Of a stretch of DNA of 64,000 nt, positions 53,001 through 60,660 are shown one piece after another. Position 1 is the stretch's first letter. Every line of letters starts with the position of its first letter. The translations under genes and the position numbers were made by a program. The notes beneath the pieces were generated by a model. It did no database searches. It was not told the origin of the DNA and saw nothing but the letters and a program-made list of their open reading frames with translations. Origin of the DNA: Nyssa sinensis. Lineage: Eukaryota; Streptophyta; Magnoliopsida; Cornales; Nyssaceae. Location: NCBI GenBank assembly GCA_008638375.1, contig CM018031.1, forward strand, positions 15,618,415 to 15,682,414, given 5' to 3'.

Positions 53001-56000
53001 CTTTTTTGGAAAGATACAAATGATGGATCTTTGAGGGGGTGGATTGCATGGTTTTTTTTTCCAGAAAAAAAAAAAAAACTAGTGCTGTTTGGTGAACTTG
53101 CCTAGATCCCTTAGATGGGTTCGGCACATTGATTTCATAGATCTTTCTTAACTGCTCTCTTTAATTTAGCATCATTGTGGCTGCATTTTTATCTTATTGT
53201 TGCTGCTCTCTCTCTCATAGCATATGTGTCACGACCCGAAGCCCGGCTTATGCGGATTAAAGGTTCGTGATCGGCCACCGAGGCCTATTTCAATAATCAC
53301 AATATTTTTAATATAACCATTTACGCAGCGGAATATATATTTTTTTTTTTTCTTTCCTGTCTTCACAAAATAAGTTACATAACCAAATCGGTCGATTCAA
53401 ATACTATCATCAAAGGTCGTAGTTTCCAAGTCAAGAGTTAGCATAACATTACACAACTTAATACACAAGATCCAAAATGTCTAATCTATCTTCGGTCGAG
53501 GACCCATCAAAAGAACTTGCTTCAACCCTTAAGCACTTATCCTGCATCACCTGAAAGCAAGTTTGTCTAATCCTCACCTGAAAAATGTTAAGAGGATGGG
53601 GTGAGCTTCAACAAGCCCAATGAGTACTTCCATAACATGCCAAGGGTTTCAAAACTACTATGTAGTACAGTCTGAAATGCATATACTCATATGGAATTAA
53701 AATACGTCATATCAAGTACAACAGATCAGAAATTAATATCAAAGTCATTTTCAATAAATCTCAGTTCAATCACAGTCGAAATCAAAATCGATAACATAAC
53801 ACAGTCAAAATAATGATCCAATAACATAGTTGGTAACGATGATTTGTATTGTAATTCAAACATGTTTCAAAGTCGTTTTCAATATCAATAGTCACAGTCA
53901 AATCAACATCGTAGTATAATATTGTAACTCTATCATAGTTACGGTTCAAAGTCGTTTTCAAATTCAATAGTCATAGTTCAAAATCAACCTCATGGTTCGG
54001 TAACATAGTTCGATAACATTTTCATAGTTTGATAATCAAAATCGTAGTTCAATAGTTCCCAATTCAAAGATTCAAGGTTCCATCATAGTTCACATTCGAT
54101 ATTCATAAAAGTTCAAATCATCAAAAATTACTCTTCTATGGCCAGCAAATTAGCATCTCGCTGACTGAGATCACATTCAAAATTACCACTAATATACCCC
54201 GTGGTTAGGGTTCAAATGCCAGCAAATTAGAACCTCGCTGACTGAGATCAAATTCAATAGTACCACTCGTATACCCCGTGGTTAGGGTTCAATAAAGTCA
54301 CAATCTATTCGATAATGACAGATCATAGAAGATTCTATTATTTAAAGCATCAAAATCATTTCCAAAATCAATAACATCAATGACTATCTCAATTATTCAA
54401 TTAAGAGTATCATATTTAGCCTTTAATCAAAACGGTTCAAAGATTAGTAAGAAAAACTATTATAGTATCATGAGCATTTTACAAACTATCAGGAAATGGC
54501 AATGTCAATAAGTCATTCAAATCGATTTCAAACAGAAGGATCTATTTTCAAATTATACAAGAGTTCGATATTTATATTTATAATAAAAACCCACCTCAAC
54601 ATGGTATGAAAATACTCACCTGAAGTCCCAAAAGCAATTTTCCAAAAATCCTTCCTTAACGAGGGTCCCTATAATCACCATTCAAAACCTTATTATTTTC
54701 TTGTTCAAAGTATAACATAATTTAACAGTAAATTTAGAGCCCTCTCTCTTCCAGTTTCTTCACAAGGATGTCTCCGTTAGGTTCAAAGTGTCGAAGATAA
54801 TTAGTTTGGACTTTTCTAGACCTAAATTTATTTTCCTATAATTTATTTTAAGCCTAGGGGTATTTTTGTAATTTTATATTTTTACGCGTCATATTTTTCG
54901 GTACTTCGTTTGCCAAAATGGACTCTACCGTTGAGTCCGGATTGCCCCAAATAGTCAAAATGGACTACCTTTTATATTCAATTGGCCTTAAGCATCATTA
55001 GGGGTAAAATGGTAATTTTACATTTCACGCGTCCTAATTTTCGGGACTTAATTTCAAAAATCAGACTCCACCGTTGAGTCCGAAATGCCCGAAAACATTG
55101 GGTTACACTATTCTTTTATTTTATTTGGACTTCGTTTGACCAATTTTTGATTTAGGGGTGTTTTGGTAATTCTCCTAATTAAAAGGATTTTTAAATTAAT
55201 TTTTATTTAATTTTTCTGGGTAGTTTTGTAATTATCCGAAAGTTGGGGGTCAAAATGGAATTTTAGAAAACTTCACAGTAGACCAACCGGTTTAGTCCCG
55301 ATTTGATTGGACCGGCTCGGTTTGGTCAATAACCAAGTGGGTTGGTTCGGTTTACTACGTCAGCATGACGTCATGATGACGTCATGCAACATAATCCAAC
55401 GTCGCCGTTTCACTATGCGCCCAGATCCAACTACACTCGGGTCGAACCAGACCCGACACCCGGCCCGAATGACCCGACCGCACAGTGCCTTCGTCCCCAC
55501 GCTTTTCCGGTCACTACTCCGGCGTCGTCTCCGGCACCGGCGCCGGAAACTGCAAATTTTTCTTGATTTCACGTCAGTTTCTTGCTCTGATTTCACTTAA
55601 TTTAATCATCAACCTTCATTGCACCCCAAATACACTAGTTTTACACCATTTAGCTTAAAAATCTCACATAAAATGACAACTATCAAGATTTACACCGTGA
55701 CCTGTAAGTGGCCACTGGTTGCTCATTTCTGGCCCAAATCGATTGATTTTTGTTTCTCTATGATCCTATGAGGATCTAGTTTTGATCCCCATTCACAAAA
55801 CTAGTTTTGGTTTAAGTTCATTTCTGGGCAAGCTTGAAGCTTCGTTAATGGCAGCCATGGTGGTTGTGATTTCCAAGCCCCCAAACTCATTCATTTGGCT
55901 TCTAATATGTTAGATCCATCACAATAGGGCCATGCATGCAACCATTAAACCCCAAAACAGCTTATGCATAAAGAAATTTAGAGAGAGAGAATCATTGGGT

Positions 56001-58869
56001 TTGTTTTATACCTTCAAACAGTGTCTCTTTCTCCTCTCGTAGGCTCAACTGGATTCCCTCAAGCTTTCTCTAACCAGCCCAGTTTCCTCCCTTTCCCAGC
56101 GCCTTTCCAAACAGTGACAAACAATGCATGCAAACACACTTGATCTCTCTTTCTCACTCTAACTTTCTCTCTCTATAAAGCTGAACATACACTCACACAA
56201 GTTCTGATTTTCTGAAATGGAGGTCACACACACGAAATGTAAATACATAATAGCACTCATATTTTATTGTTTTTAATTTAAAAAAATCAATTCTTTGGTT
56301 GCATGAAATCCTATTGGTGGGTTGAGAGGTGGGCTTCCTTTTGATGTATATATATACAAATTATATGGCAAAATAAGGCACAAAAGGTGGGTAGCCTAAG
56401 TGGCTTTTCTTTTTGGGCTCAATTTCTTACTTCTTTTTTGGTCAAGGGTTCAAAACCCATTGGCCTCAAATTTTGGCTTCCCCTTTTTTTTTTTTTTTCC
56501 TTTATTCATATATTCATCTATTTATTCGTTTATTATCGCTATTGTTTATTTACTTATTTATTATTATTATTATTTTTCGATTTAATTTCATATAACATTT
56601 TTATTACGTTTCGTAAAATTTCTAATTCCCAATTTCGTCACTAAATTTCCCGCTAATCCGGTCGGGGTGTTACAATATGAATGACTGATTTGATCTTGCT
56701 TTTACCCTTCTTTTATACATATTGGTTGTACATTCTATACGAATTGAAAAAAAGGGAAAAGATTTATTGAAGGCCATCAAATCAGCTCTACAGCCATTTT
56801 TTTTTTAATCTTATTTATTGTGAATTTAACAATATGTTTTTATTCTTTCAAACATTGAGGCTGTAATGGAGATCTCATTTGAGGGGTACCAAGTGTTGAG
56901 CAACCAGTTGCTCCAAAAGCTTAAGGTATTAGAGAATCAACCAATAATATATATCAAGCTCTCAACACTCCCTTCACGTGCAACCCCAGACTCGTACGTG
57001 GAAAGGCAAAGAAGCCACTGACAATGCAAAAGAGGCAAAGAAACAACAAATAATGTGAAACACAATACAATACAAATGTAAACAGGAAATAAATGCAAAT
57101 GAAAATACTTGAACCCGAAACCCTTCTTATAACCAAGGCTCTGATACCATGTTAAATCACTAGTTGTTCTTAAAGCTTAACCTATTAGAAAATGGACCAA
57201 TAATAATATCAGGCTCTCAATACTCCCTCTCACGTGTGACTCCAGACTCGCACGTGGAAAGGTAAAAAAAGCACAGATAAATGCAAAGTAGAAGAGAATG
57301 TAAATGCAAACAGGGAATAAGAGAGCATAAGACCCCACCATGGACTGTCCTTTTACCTAGAGTTGCACCCACAATTTTTGTTGGGCAGGGATGTTAAAGA
57401 CCCCACTTTGAGTTCTAACATTCTTCTTGTTATTTTCTTTAATAAGATAAAGCTCAATACCATAAGTCCTTTTTTTTAAGATCAATTCTTTGAATACTTC
57501 TCTTGGTAAATGTTTTGCAATCTGAATTTTCTCATTATGTTACTGCTTTCATGTCTCTTCTAAATTTATTTTAGTGGTATTTCATTTTTCGAAATTGTAT
57601 CTTAGAGTGAGTTCTAAATTTTGGTCACTTAATTGATCTGGCTTATGTAGATGGAACTGTGCATTATGCTTTTGGAATGTTGCAGTCAAGAGAGAACTTA
57701 CCTCCGGTATTATGGTCTTTTAGGACAGCGATTTTGCATGATAAACAAGGTCCACCAGGAAAATTTTGAGAAATGCTTTGTCCAACAGTATTCTATGATT
57801 CATCGGCTTGAGACAAATAAACTGCGAAATGTGGCCAAGTTTTTTGCCCATTTACTTGGCACTGATGCTCTTCCTTGGCACGTTTTAGCATATATTCGCC
57901 TTACTGAGGAGGACACTACTTCTTCTTCTCGTATTTTCATTAAGATTCTCTTCCAGGTAACTAATTGACATACCTTAATATCTTTACCTTTATTTATCCT
58001 ACAAATTGGAAACCGCATCTTTGTTCTGAATAATGCCACTGGCCTTCGCTGGAGGATGTGATGTGATTGTATCTATACATGCCGCTTTGTGTGTTTCTCC
58101 TTTTCTGCTTCTTCTTCCCCCTCCCCTTCTTCTTTCCTTTGGTTTTTGTTTTTTTGTTTGCTTTTTTTTTTTGCCCCGGGGGGGGGGGTGGTTGGAATGT
58201 TTAAGAGTCTATTTGTGTAATTAAATTGCATTTTCTGTGGATTTTAAGTACCCAACTAAACTTTATCTCAACCTCACTAGATATATGTTTTTCATTTCTG
58301 CTATACACACCTTTTTGGTCTAAATGTTACAGTCATTGTGCCTATAATTTGAGATATTACCACAGATATAGCTTCTTCTTTTTTACTTTCATATTCATTG
58401 TTTATAATTTCACCAATTCAGTAGATCCAGAAATCTCGGGGGATTTCTTTATATGTTCCCTTTATGTAGAAGGTGCTAATTTCACCTTTATATATGGCTT
58501 ATGATGCAGGAATTGTCAGAGCACCTTGGCATTCGTGTGCTGAATGAGCGACTTACTGATCCCACAATGCAAGACTCCTTCGAATCTATTTTTCCAAAGG
58601 ATAATCCCAAGAATACACGGTTCTCCATCAACTTCTTCACATCTATTGGGCTTGGTGGCATCACAGAAAACTTGCGAGAGTACTTGAAGAATATGCCACG
58701 TCTTATTATGCAACTACAAAAACCTGTATCTGAATCTGATGATGAACCTGAATCCGATGAAGAATCTGGTTCGTCTACTTCAGATGCATCTAGTTCGGAG
58801 TCAGAATCGGAGTCGTCAAGTTCTGGTGACAGAAGTGTTGACAGACGCAGGAAGAGGAGGAGACATTGA
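28407..58869 (+). CDS. CWC22: Pre-mRNA-splicing factor CWC22 (MIF4G/MA3 protein)
   Basis: Spliceosome protein that binds eIF4A3 and loads it as the core of the exon junction complex. Seven exons: 28407-29571, 29683-29872, 43421-43524, 43632-43734, 43826-44118, 57651-57956, 58510-58869 (TGA); 839 residues if one extra base is discounted. Order: Arg/Asp/Ser-rich disordered head; [14 protein letters not shown] entering the MIF4G domain ([78 protein letters not shown]); acidic Glu/Asp linker; MA3 domain ([18 protein letters not shown] start, [40 protein letters not shown]); C-terminal block [19 protein letters not shown]; Ser/Glu and basic tail [11 protein letters not shown] 28407 is the first Met of the [11 protein letters not shown] head. 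The head changes frame between about 28560 and 28634. Introns 29873-43420 and 44119-57650 are each about 13.5 kb of nested repeats. Confidence 0.95.
29873..31220 (+). other. CWC22 giant intron, first part
   Basis: From the donor GTGAGT after CPRGLHG. It contains several poly-T and poly-A tracts, and at about 30942-30980 a poly-T run fused to about 19 G. A duplicated ATTATGTAATTTATATTACCCT lies at 31166-31212. No exon is seen. Confidence 0.55.
31225..31660. mobile_element. MITE-like element with inverted purine/pyrimidine ends
   Basis: The left part reads GTGTTTAGATGGAAGAAG followed by AAGGAAGGAGAGG-type purine text; the right part is its pyrimidine counterpart (CTCTCCTCTTCTCTCC) ending TTGTTATCCAAACGAGC. 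The two halves pair as a long imperfect hairpin of about 430 bp. Ends of the GTTTGGAT type are common in hAT-like MITEs. Confidence 0.5.
31661..32100. other. Intron sequence, nothing recognised
   Basis: About 440 bp of ordinary AT-rich intron DNA between two MITE-like elements. Confidence 0.5.
32102..32832. mobile_element. TIR element family X, copy 1
   Basis: The left end reads TTTAAATTGCGGTCGCGG and the inverse of the right end reads TTTAAATAACAGCCGTTG: imperfect terminal inverted repeats. Inner parts carry GGGTCATTCGTAACGGGAAT and GATATATCGGTCAG. The second copy at 42146-42985 has the same ends and the same inner order (TTGGTCATCTATAATGG, AGCAAATCCCTTAAAG). It has no coding capacity. Confidence 0.6.
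32880..33814 (-). mobile_element. LINE ORF2 C-terminal fragment, interrupted by a MULE-like insertion
   Basis: On the minus strand: [26 protein letters not shown] (from 33790 to 33680), then the zinc-binding region ([14 protein letters not shown] near 33530), then AWVMPQST (near 33290) and [11 protein letters not shown] (near 33150), then a 3' region with CCCCCTTGGTGC-type text to about 32880. Several frame changes are present. The upstream end is cut by the element at 33815-34709. Confidence 0.8.
33815..34709. mobile_element. MULE-like non-autonomous DNA transposon
   Basis: The element is flanked by perfect 9-bp direct repeats GCCCTATCA at 33806-33814 and 34710-34718, the target-duplication length of Mutator-type transposases. 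Ends are CAGTGTTGTCAAAGGCGA and, inverted, AATGTAGTTAACAGCGAA, which pair only weakly. GCGATCGCCTTA-type GC-rich text at the left and GGGGCGCATTTCGC at the right frame an AT-rich middle. No transposase is encoded in its 895 bp. Confidence 0.8.
34740..35320. mobile_element. MITE-like element with CAGACAC ends
   Basis: The left end reads AAGTACGGACACAAACACAGAC and the inverse of the right end AAAGCACAGACAC, which agree at most positions. Flanks share GTATGA (TGTATGACT against CGTATGATT). Inner text includes repeated GTGTCCAAAAC and GTGTCCG blocks and an (A4G)-rich run. Mutator-like is likely but not shown. Confidence 0.45.
35357..35640 (+). mobile_element. LTR end with primer-binding site
   Basis: The text GGTTGCACATTTGGTATCAAAGCC at 35607-35629 fits an LTR ending in CA followed by a tRNA-Met primer site. 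A TGTTAGATATGATG start at 35357 would make an LTR of about 258 bp. About 450 bp of non-coding leader follow before the copia element of opposite sense at 36099. The downstream LTR was not found. Confidence 0.55.
36099..36300 (-). mobile_element. Ty1/copia LTR, downstream copy A
   Basis: It starts TGAAAATTTAGGGTTTGA and continues through an AGAGAG run and CAATGCTTGTAGCATTAATTTTC. Copy B at 41058 repeats this text almost exactly, and the copia pol fragments between them run on the minus strand, so this is the 3' LTR of one element. Its far end is not clear. Confidence 0.75.
36640..38860 (-). mobile_element. Ty1/copia gag-pol remnant (protease, integrase, start of reverse transcriptase)
   Basis: Minus-strand blocks in order: protease site [13 protein letters not shown] (38510-38470, with the usual DSG changed to DFG); gag-pre-integrase [10 protein letters not shown] (near 38120); integrase [26 protein letters not shown] and [18 protein letters not shown] (38000-37640), then FGCVAYIHL (near 37470); reverse transcriptase start [21 protein letters not shown] and [15 protein letters not shown] (36860-36660). 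Many stops and frame changes occur, and the reverse transcriptase catalytic YxDD part and RNase H are missing. The copy is dead. Confidence 0.9.
38900..39130. repeat. 72-bp tandem repeat, about three copies
   Basis: The anchor AATCTGATG occurs at 38974, 39046 and 39118, giving a period of exactly 72 bp. Units carry AATAACAAGAACA-like and CAACCAAACATCAAATC-like text. The array lies in the 5' leader/gag part of the copia element. Confidence 0.88.
39170..40540. mobile_element. Unclassified insertion in the copia leader
   Basis: This 1.3 kb separates the copia gag end from its leader. It starts near a poly-G block (CCTAGAAGGGG..., then TTGAATAGGTAGG) of a kind widespread in plant repeats, and has no coding capacity. 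Text with TCGTTCGAACGAGC-like palindromes occurs at 40190-40245. I cannot name the family. Confidence 0.4.
40541..41057 (-). mobile_element. Copia 5' leader with primer-binding site
   Basis: The minus-strand TTAGTATTGGAGCAC at about 41055-41041, directly inside the LTR end, fits a tRNA-Met primer site. The leader contains CCGGTCACCTGACATCGTCG (plus-strand reading, 40933-40952), a type of motif often seen in copia leaders. The open frames here are weak. Confidence 0.6.
41058..41290 (-). mobile_element. Ty1/copia LTR, upstream copy B
   Basis: It opens TGAAAATTTAGGGTTTGAGA and has a longer AG run than copy A, then the shared CAATGCTTGTAGCATTAATTTTC and TTGTTTATA blocks. With copy A at 36099 it brackets a 5.2 kb element of minus orientation. 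Confidence 0.78.
41291..42145. other. Intron repeat DNA, unassigned
   Basis: It includes a GGGCTCAACTCAACTCAGCT/TTGGAGTTGGCTAC segment (41826-41875) of a kind common in plant genomes, and two related TTATCTGACC/GAGCTTGGTTTTTC segments at 41500-41610 and 41660-41730. No gene was seen. Confidence 0.4.
42146..42985. mobile_element. TIR element family X, copy 2
   Basis: The left end TATTTAAATTACGGTCG and right end GGCTGTTATTTTAATTT match those of copy 1 at 32102-32832. The interior has the parallel sentence order with many base changes, plus an extra GTGTACCAC/TGATACA-rich part near the right end. It is non-coding. Confidence 0.55.
44119..44830 (+). other. CWC22 second giant intron, first part
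   Basis: It starts at donor GTATGTG after LEPGQE. A roughly 43-bp duplication of GTGCTTATCCTTCTGAAC-type text lies at 44320-44385. Nothing coding. Confidence 0.5.
44840..45860 (+). mobile_element. LINE ORF2 fragment with many stops
   Basis: Plus-strand blocks: [20 protein letters not shown] and FPDLFF (44957-45035), the LINE block after the reverse transcriptase core; [18 protein letters not shown] (45325-45382), the zinc-binding region; then the C-terminal part to about 45690. Stops and shifts are common, and an A-rich repeat with CTTATCAAAAAAATAAA at 45070-45092 interrupts it. Confidence 0.7.
46166..46786. mobile_element. MITE-like element with CAAGGATCAAAAT terminal inverted repeats
   Basis: The left end GGCAAGGATCAAAATAT (46167-46183) and right end ATTTTGATCCTTGG (46772-46785) are inverted copies, 13 bp without mismatch. 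Sub-terminal parts also pair loosely through CGTTTCGAT and ATCGAAACG blocks. The 600 bp interior is AT-rich with several TTTCCATGGAAAC palindromes. No protein is encoded. Confidence 0.68.
47036..47071. repeat. (TA)n microsatellite
   Basis: About 18 TA units lie immediately before the 3' end of the LINE fragment at 47085-47470, so the LINE may have landed beside or in an AT-rich target. Confidence 0.88.
47085..47470 (-). mobile_element. LINE ORF2 C-terminus with 3' end
   Basis: The minus-strand frame gives [36 protein letters not shown] (the typical last conserved block) and a tail ending in a T-rich plus-strand CTTTTACTTATCAAAAAAAAA, that is, an A-type end after GATAAGTAAAAG on the minus strand. 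The frame of about 124 residues is open but has no upstream domains. Confidence 0.75.
47480..47650. repeat. TAGGGGTGTGAATCG-type repeat
   Basis: GC-rich text (GAGCCAGGTC, AGCCTAGACCCAGCC, GAGCGGGTCAGGCTT) of about 160 bp follows TAGGGGTGTGAATCG. Similar short GC-rich ends mark some plant non-autonomous DNA elements, but no matching second end was found. Confidence 0.35.
47651..48399. other. Intron sequence, nothing recognised
   Basis: AT-rich intron DNA between a GC-rich repeat and the second SINE copy. No coding exon. Confidence 0.5.
48420..48532 (-). mobile_element. tRNA-derived SINE, copy 2
   Basis: On the minus strand an A-box-like ATAGCTCGAGTG (48520-48509) is followed by a perfect B box, GGTTCGAGTCC (48480-48470), then CAAATGGGACAAAGTGAGG and a 3' end that runs into an A/T tail. 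Flanks TGCCAATTTT (48400-48409) and TGCTAATTTT (48531-48540) agree at nine of ten bases and are a plausible target duplication. Confidence 0.72.
48600..48720 (-). mobile_element. LINE 3' tail remnant
   Basis: The text GGCGCCGAAGGAGGCGCAACCC then a run of A parallels the 3' regions at 32930-32985 and 47125-47150 (GGGGCGCACCC, CCAAGGGGGGTGAAACC). It is too short to classify further. Confidence 0.4.
48838..49214. mobile_element. Possible MITE with GTTTGGT ends
   Basis: The left GTTTGGTTGC and right GTTACCAAACC are inverted-like, and the T-rich left half pairs with the A-rich right half. It fits a small hAT-type element. The ends are weak. Confidence 0.35.
49285..50500. mobile_element. Non-autonomous element with GC-rich ends, interrupted by a copia LTR
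   Basis: The left end GAATGGCAATGGGGTGGG and the inverse of the right end GGGTGACAATTTGCCCC have similar wording, and both ends carry runs of CCCC/GGGG-rich text (49300-49395 and 50338-50485). A copia-type LTR at about 49800-49990 lies inside. GTAA occurs just outside both ends but is too short to be convincing. Confidence 0.4.
49796..49995. mobile_element. Third copia-type LTR, probably solo or partial
   Basis: It opens AAATTTAGGGTTTGAGAG and has CTTTACTCTTCCATTGGTTTTG, ATTGTATAAACAAATGGAAG and ATTACAATATTATCC, which follow the order of LTR copies A and B but with more changes. No pol sequence adjoins it. Confidence 0.6.
50505..50755 (-). mobile_element. LINE zinc-binding fragment
   Basis: The minus-strand frame reads [20 protein letters not shown] (CxxxxTxxHLLLHC), the reverse transcriptase zinc-binding end block, and stops soon after. 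It lies just beyond the 3' end of another LINE fragment of the same sense. Confidence 0.65.
50860..51590 (-). mobile_element. LINE ORF2 C-terminal fragment
   Basis: Minus-strand blocks: [19 protein letters not shown] and [20 protein letters not shown] (51500-51330), then [15 protein letters not shown] (near 51150) and [16 protein letters not shown] (near 51030), running to a T-rich plus-strand end at about 50850. Frame breaks separate them. Confidence 0.72.
51800..52130 (-). mobile_element. TRIM-like element, copy 1
   Basis: Two related stretches, 51826-51890 and 52056-52118 (AACAATTTATATCAAGCTCTC against AACAATGTATATCAAGCCCTC), flank a non-coding interior. The plus-strand ACTCTGCTACCATGTTAA at 52034-52051 is a decayed reverse complement of a tRNA-Met primer site. 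The family match at 56895-57320 has the better site. Confidence 0.6.
52131..53226. other. Intron sequence, nothing recognised
   Basis: About 1.1 kb without gene or clear repeat boundaries, apart from short poly-A and poly-T runs near 53052-53080. Confidence 0.5.
53227..56674. mobile_element. Solo LTR, 3.45 kb, probably Ty3/gypsy
   Basis: It begins TGTCACGACCC and ends GGGGTGTTACA, the TG...CA form with short inverted ends, and is flanked by ATATG at 53222-53226 and 56675-56679, a perfect 5-bp target duplication. The TGTCACGACCC/GGGGTGTTACA pair and the GATGGGGTGAGCTTCA block near 53597 are wording I associate with gypsy LTRs. No gag or pol frame lies inside, so LTR-LTR recombination is the simplest origin. 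Confidence 0.78.
54141..54294. repeat. 77-bp tandem duplication in the solo LTR
   Basis: GCCAGCAAATTAG starts at 54141 and 54218; both copies run through CTCGCTGACTGAGATCA and CCCCGTGGTTAGGGTTCAA with a few base changes. Confidence 0.88.
56895..57320 (-). mobile_element. TRIM-like element, copy 2
   Basis: Two direct repeats, about 56900-57005 and 57162-57262 (AAAAGCTTAAGGTATTAGAG against AAAGCTTAACCTATTAGAA; CAGACTCGTACGTGGAAAGG against CAGACTCGCACGTGGAAAGG), lie about 260 bp apart. GGCTCTGATACCATGTTAA at 57138-57156 is the exact reverse complement of a tRNA-Met primer site, so transcription would run on the minus strand. It is non-coding. Confidence 0.68.
57321..57650. other. End of CWC22 second giant intron
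   Basis: Ordinary intron DNA leading to the acceptor GCTTATGTAG at 57641-57650, directly before [11 protein letters not shown]. Confidence 0.6.
58181..58191. repeat. Poly-G tract in a CWC22 intron
   Basis: A T-rich run is followed by CCCC and a run of G just below exon six. Similar poly-G runs occur near 5856, 13456, 30961 and 39199. Confidence 0.8.
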
Positions 58870-59690
58870 GGGATATTTTTAGCACTATGGTCAGCTAAAG
58901 TGTCATGTCCTGGAACGATGAAGCAGGTATTTCAACTCCATTTGTTTCACAATTTGTAGAATATTGTGTTAGTCTGAATGGTGAAACTCTATGGACTCTG
59001 GTTTCACTTTGGAAAGTTTTGTTCTTCTATTTCCTGTATCTTTTGTATATCACATTCCATGCAGTTATGGCTCAGTTTTTGACATTTGCGGGAATAGTAT
59101 CTGTATCAGTGACTCTAGATTTATTTTAGATTTCAAATGTTAAATCTGGTTCTGAAGTTATGTTGGACCCACTGCTGGTTCAGCATGCAGTTTGACCATA
59201 GATCATGGGAATTGTTACATTTAGATGTAATAACTAAACATGCTGTGTAAGTGATTCCTGAAAAACAGCTACAAATTATTTGTTGGGAAATTTCATTTTT
59301 TGTTGTTTGCTTTGCTGTCCTTTGTTTTTTAATATCTATACTGGAAAGGTAAAAAGGTCCACTCAGTAGGTTTCCATATGAATATATCTTTGCTGTCCTA
59401 TATTTGTCATAGACCTAGCAAGTTCTGTCCTGCTAACCTCACGATTTAATGCTGAATGTTTGATGTAGTGTTCAACTAGGCTTCGAGGCTTCTCAACTGG
59501 AACTACCTTGAGTATTGTTTTGAAATCTGTGCAATATAATTTTAATATATTTATCTATATATGTTTAAATAATTGGGTTGACAAGTGCCCCTAGAGAGTG
59601 AGATAGTTGGTTTGATAAATAAGAGGGTTTCGAACCCAAATATAAATGAGTCGTAGGTCCAATCCTATCCTAACTAATTGCCATCTCTAA
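58870..59690. other. CWC22 3' UTR and flank
   Basis: After TGA at 58867-58869, a donor-like CAGGTATTTC at 58924 might start a 3' UTR intron. No further coding exon is seen. A GAGGGTTTCGAACCC block at 59622-59636 looks B-box-like but lacks a matching A box. Confidence 0.4.
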
Positions 59691-60660
59691 GGACCTGTTT
59701 CGGAATCCTTGAATTGGTTCAGTCTAAGTGTAAACCAACTCATATGAACAGGTTCATGCATGAACAAATCTTCATATGAACAGGTTTTCGACACTCCCCT
59801 TAGTTTGGTTCTACCAGGGATTTCTTTCAAGTTCACAATAAATTCTTAATCACGCCGAACTTTTACAACACTATCATAGCTGCAAATCTCCATAAGAAAA
59901 TCTTAATTAATCTCTTTCTTTCTACAAATTCAATCAACAATAATAATCAACGGCCTCTGCAGTAAACCCCCATCAACACAACCACAACATCCATGCCTCT
60001 TCCATGATTGGTAATGAAGATCGTCAAAAAATGCAAAGATAAAACCATAACGTTAAGAATCTAATCTGGTTTGTTGGTCACTGCTCTCAGATAGGTGATG
60101 AAGAACCCACATCTACGCCTCTTCCATGATTGGTGACAAAGAACCCCATCAATTCCCATCAACAGTAATAATCAGTTCTCTTCTTGGTGGATCTATTCTT
60201 GCATGCCTTCCAGCAACAGCAATAGCCTCTGCAATTGAACCCCCATCAGCACTTGGATGATCAGTGACGAAACGTTGGTCACTGCTCAGAGACAATCACA
60301 GATCAGGTTTCTGTTCTCTGCCTCTTGCATGATAATAACATTGGGTCGTTGATGTCAATGGCTTATGAGGCATTGGGTCATCGTTGTGGTAAAGAAAATG
60401 GCTTCCAAGATTTGTCATCTTTGTTGGTGAAAGAAAGAGGGTGGATTTTCAATTTGAGAGAGTGAGAGCATGAGTACAAACTTGGTTCAAGTAAAAAACA
60501 CCCCCTCGTTAGAATACAGAGTCCGATTTTGGGCTCAAAATAGATTTAATGAGAACCAGTTTTTTGACTTAACACACGTTACCAAACTAGGGTGTAACAC
60601 ATCCGGACCATATCTATCTCAGTAAGTCCAGTTCTAGAACTTCCCAAACAACCCCTAAAT
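59690..60660. mobile_element. Possible hAT-type non-autonomous element
   Basis: The left end reads GGACCTGTTTCGGAA and the inverse of the right end GGGGTTGTTTGGGAA, partly alike and of hAT style. The interior has repeated CATCAACA and CCTCTTCCATGATTGG(T) blocks (59998-60013, 60118-60134) and no coding capacity. Confidence 0.4.

Noticed and set aside
55307..55600. Overlapping Arg/Pro-rich open frames on both strands as a gene
   Set aside because: They lie in a GC-rich patch of the solo LTR, are open in several frames on both strands and have no domain or splice context.
59620..59640. GAGGGTTTCGAACCC as a tRNA gene or SINE
   Set aside because: Only a B-box-like palindrome is present, with no cloverleaf or paired A box.
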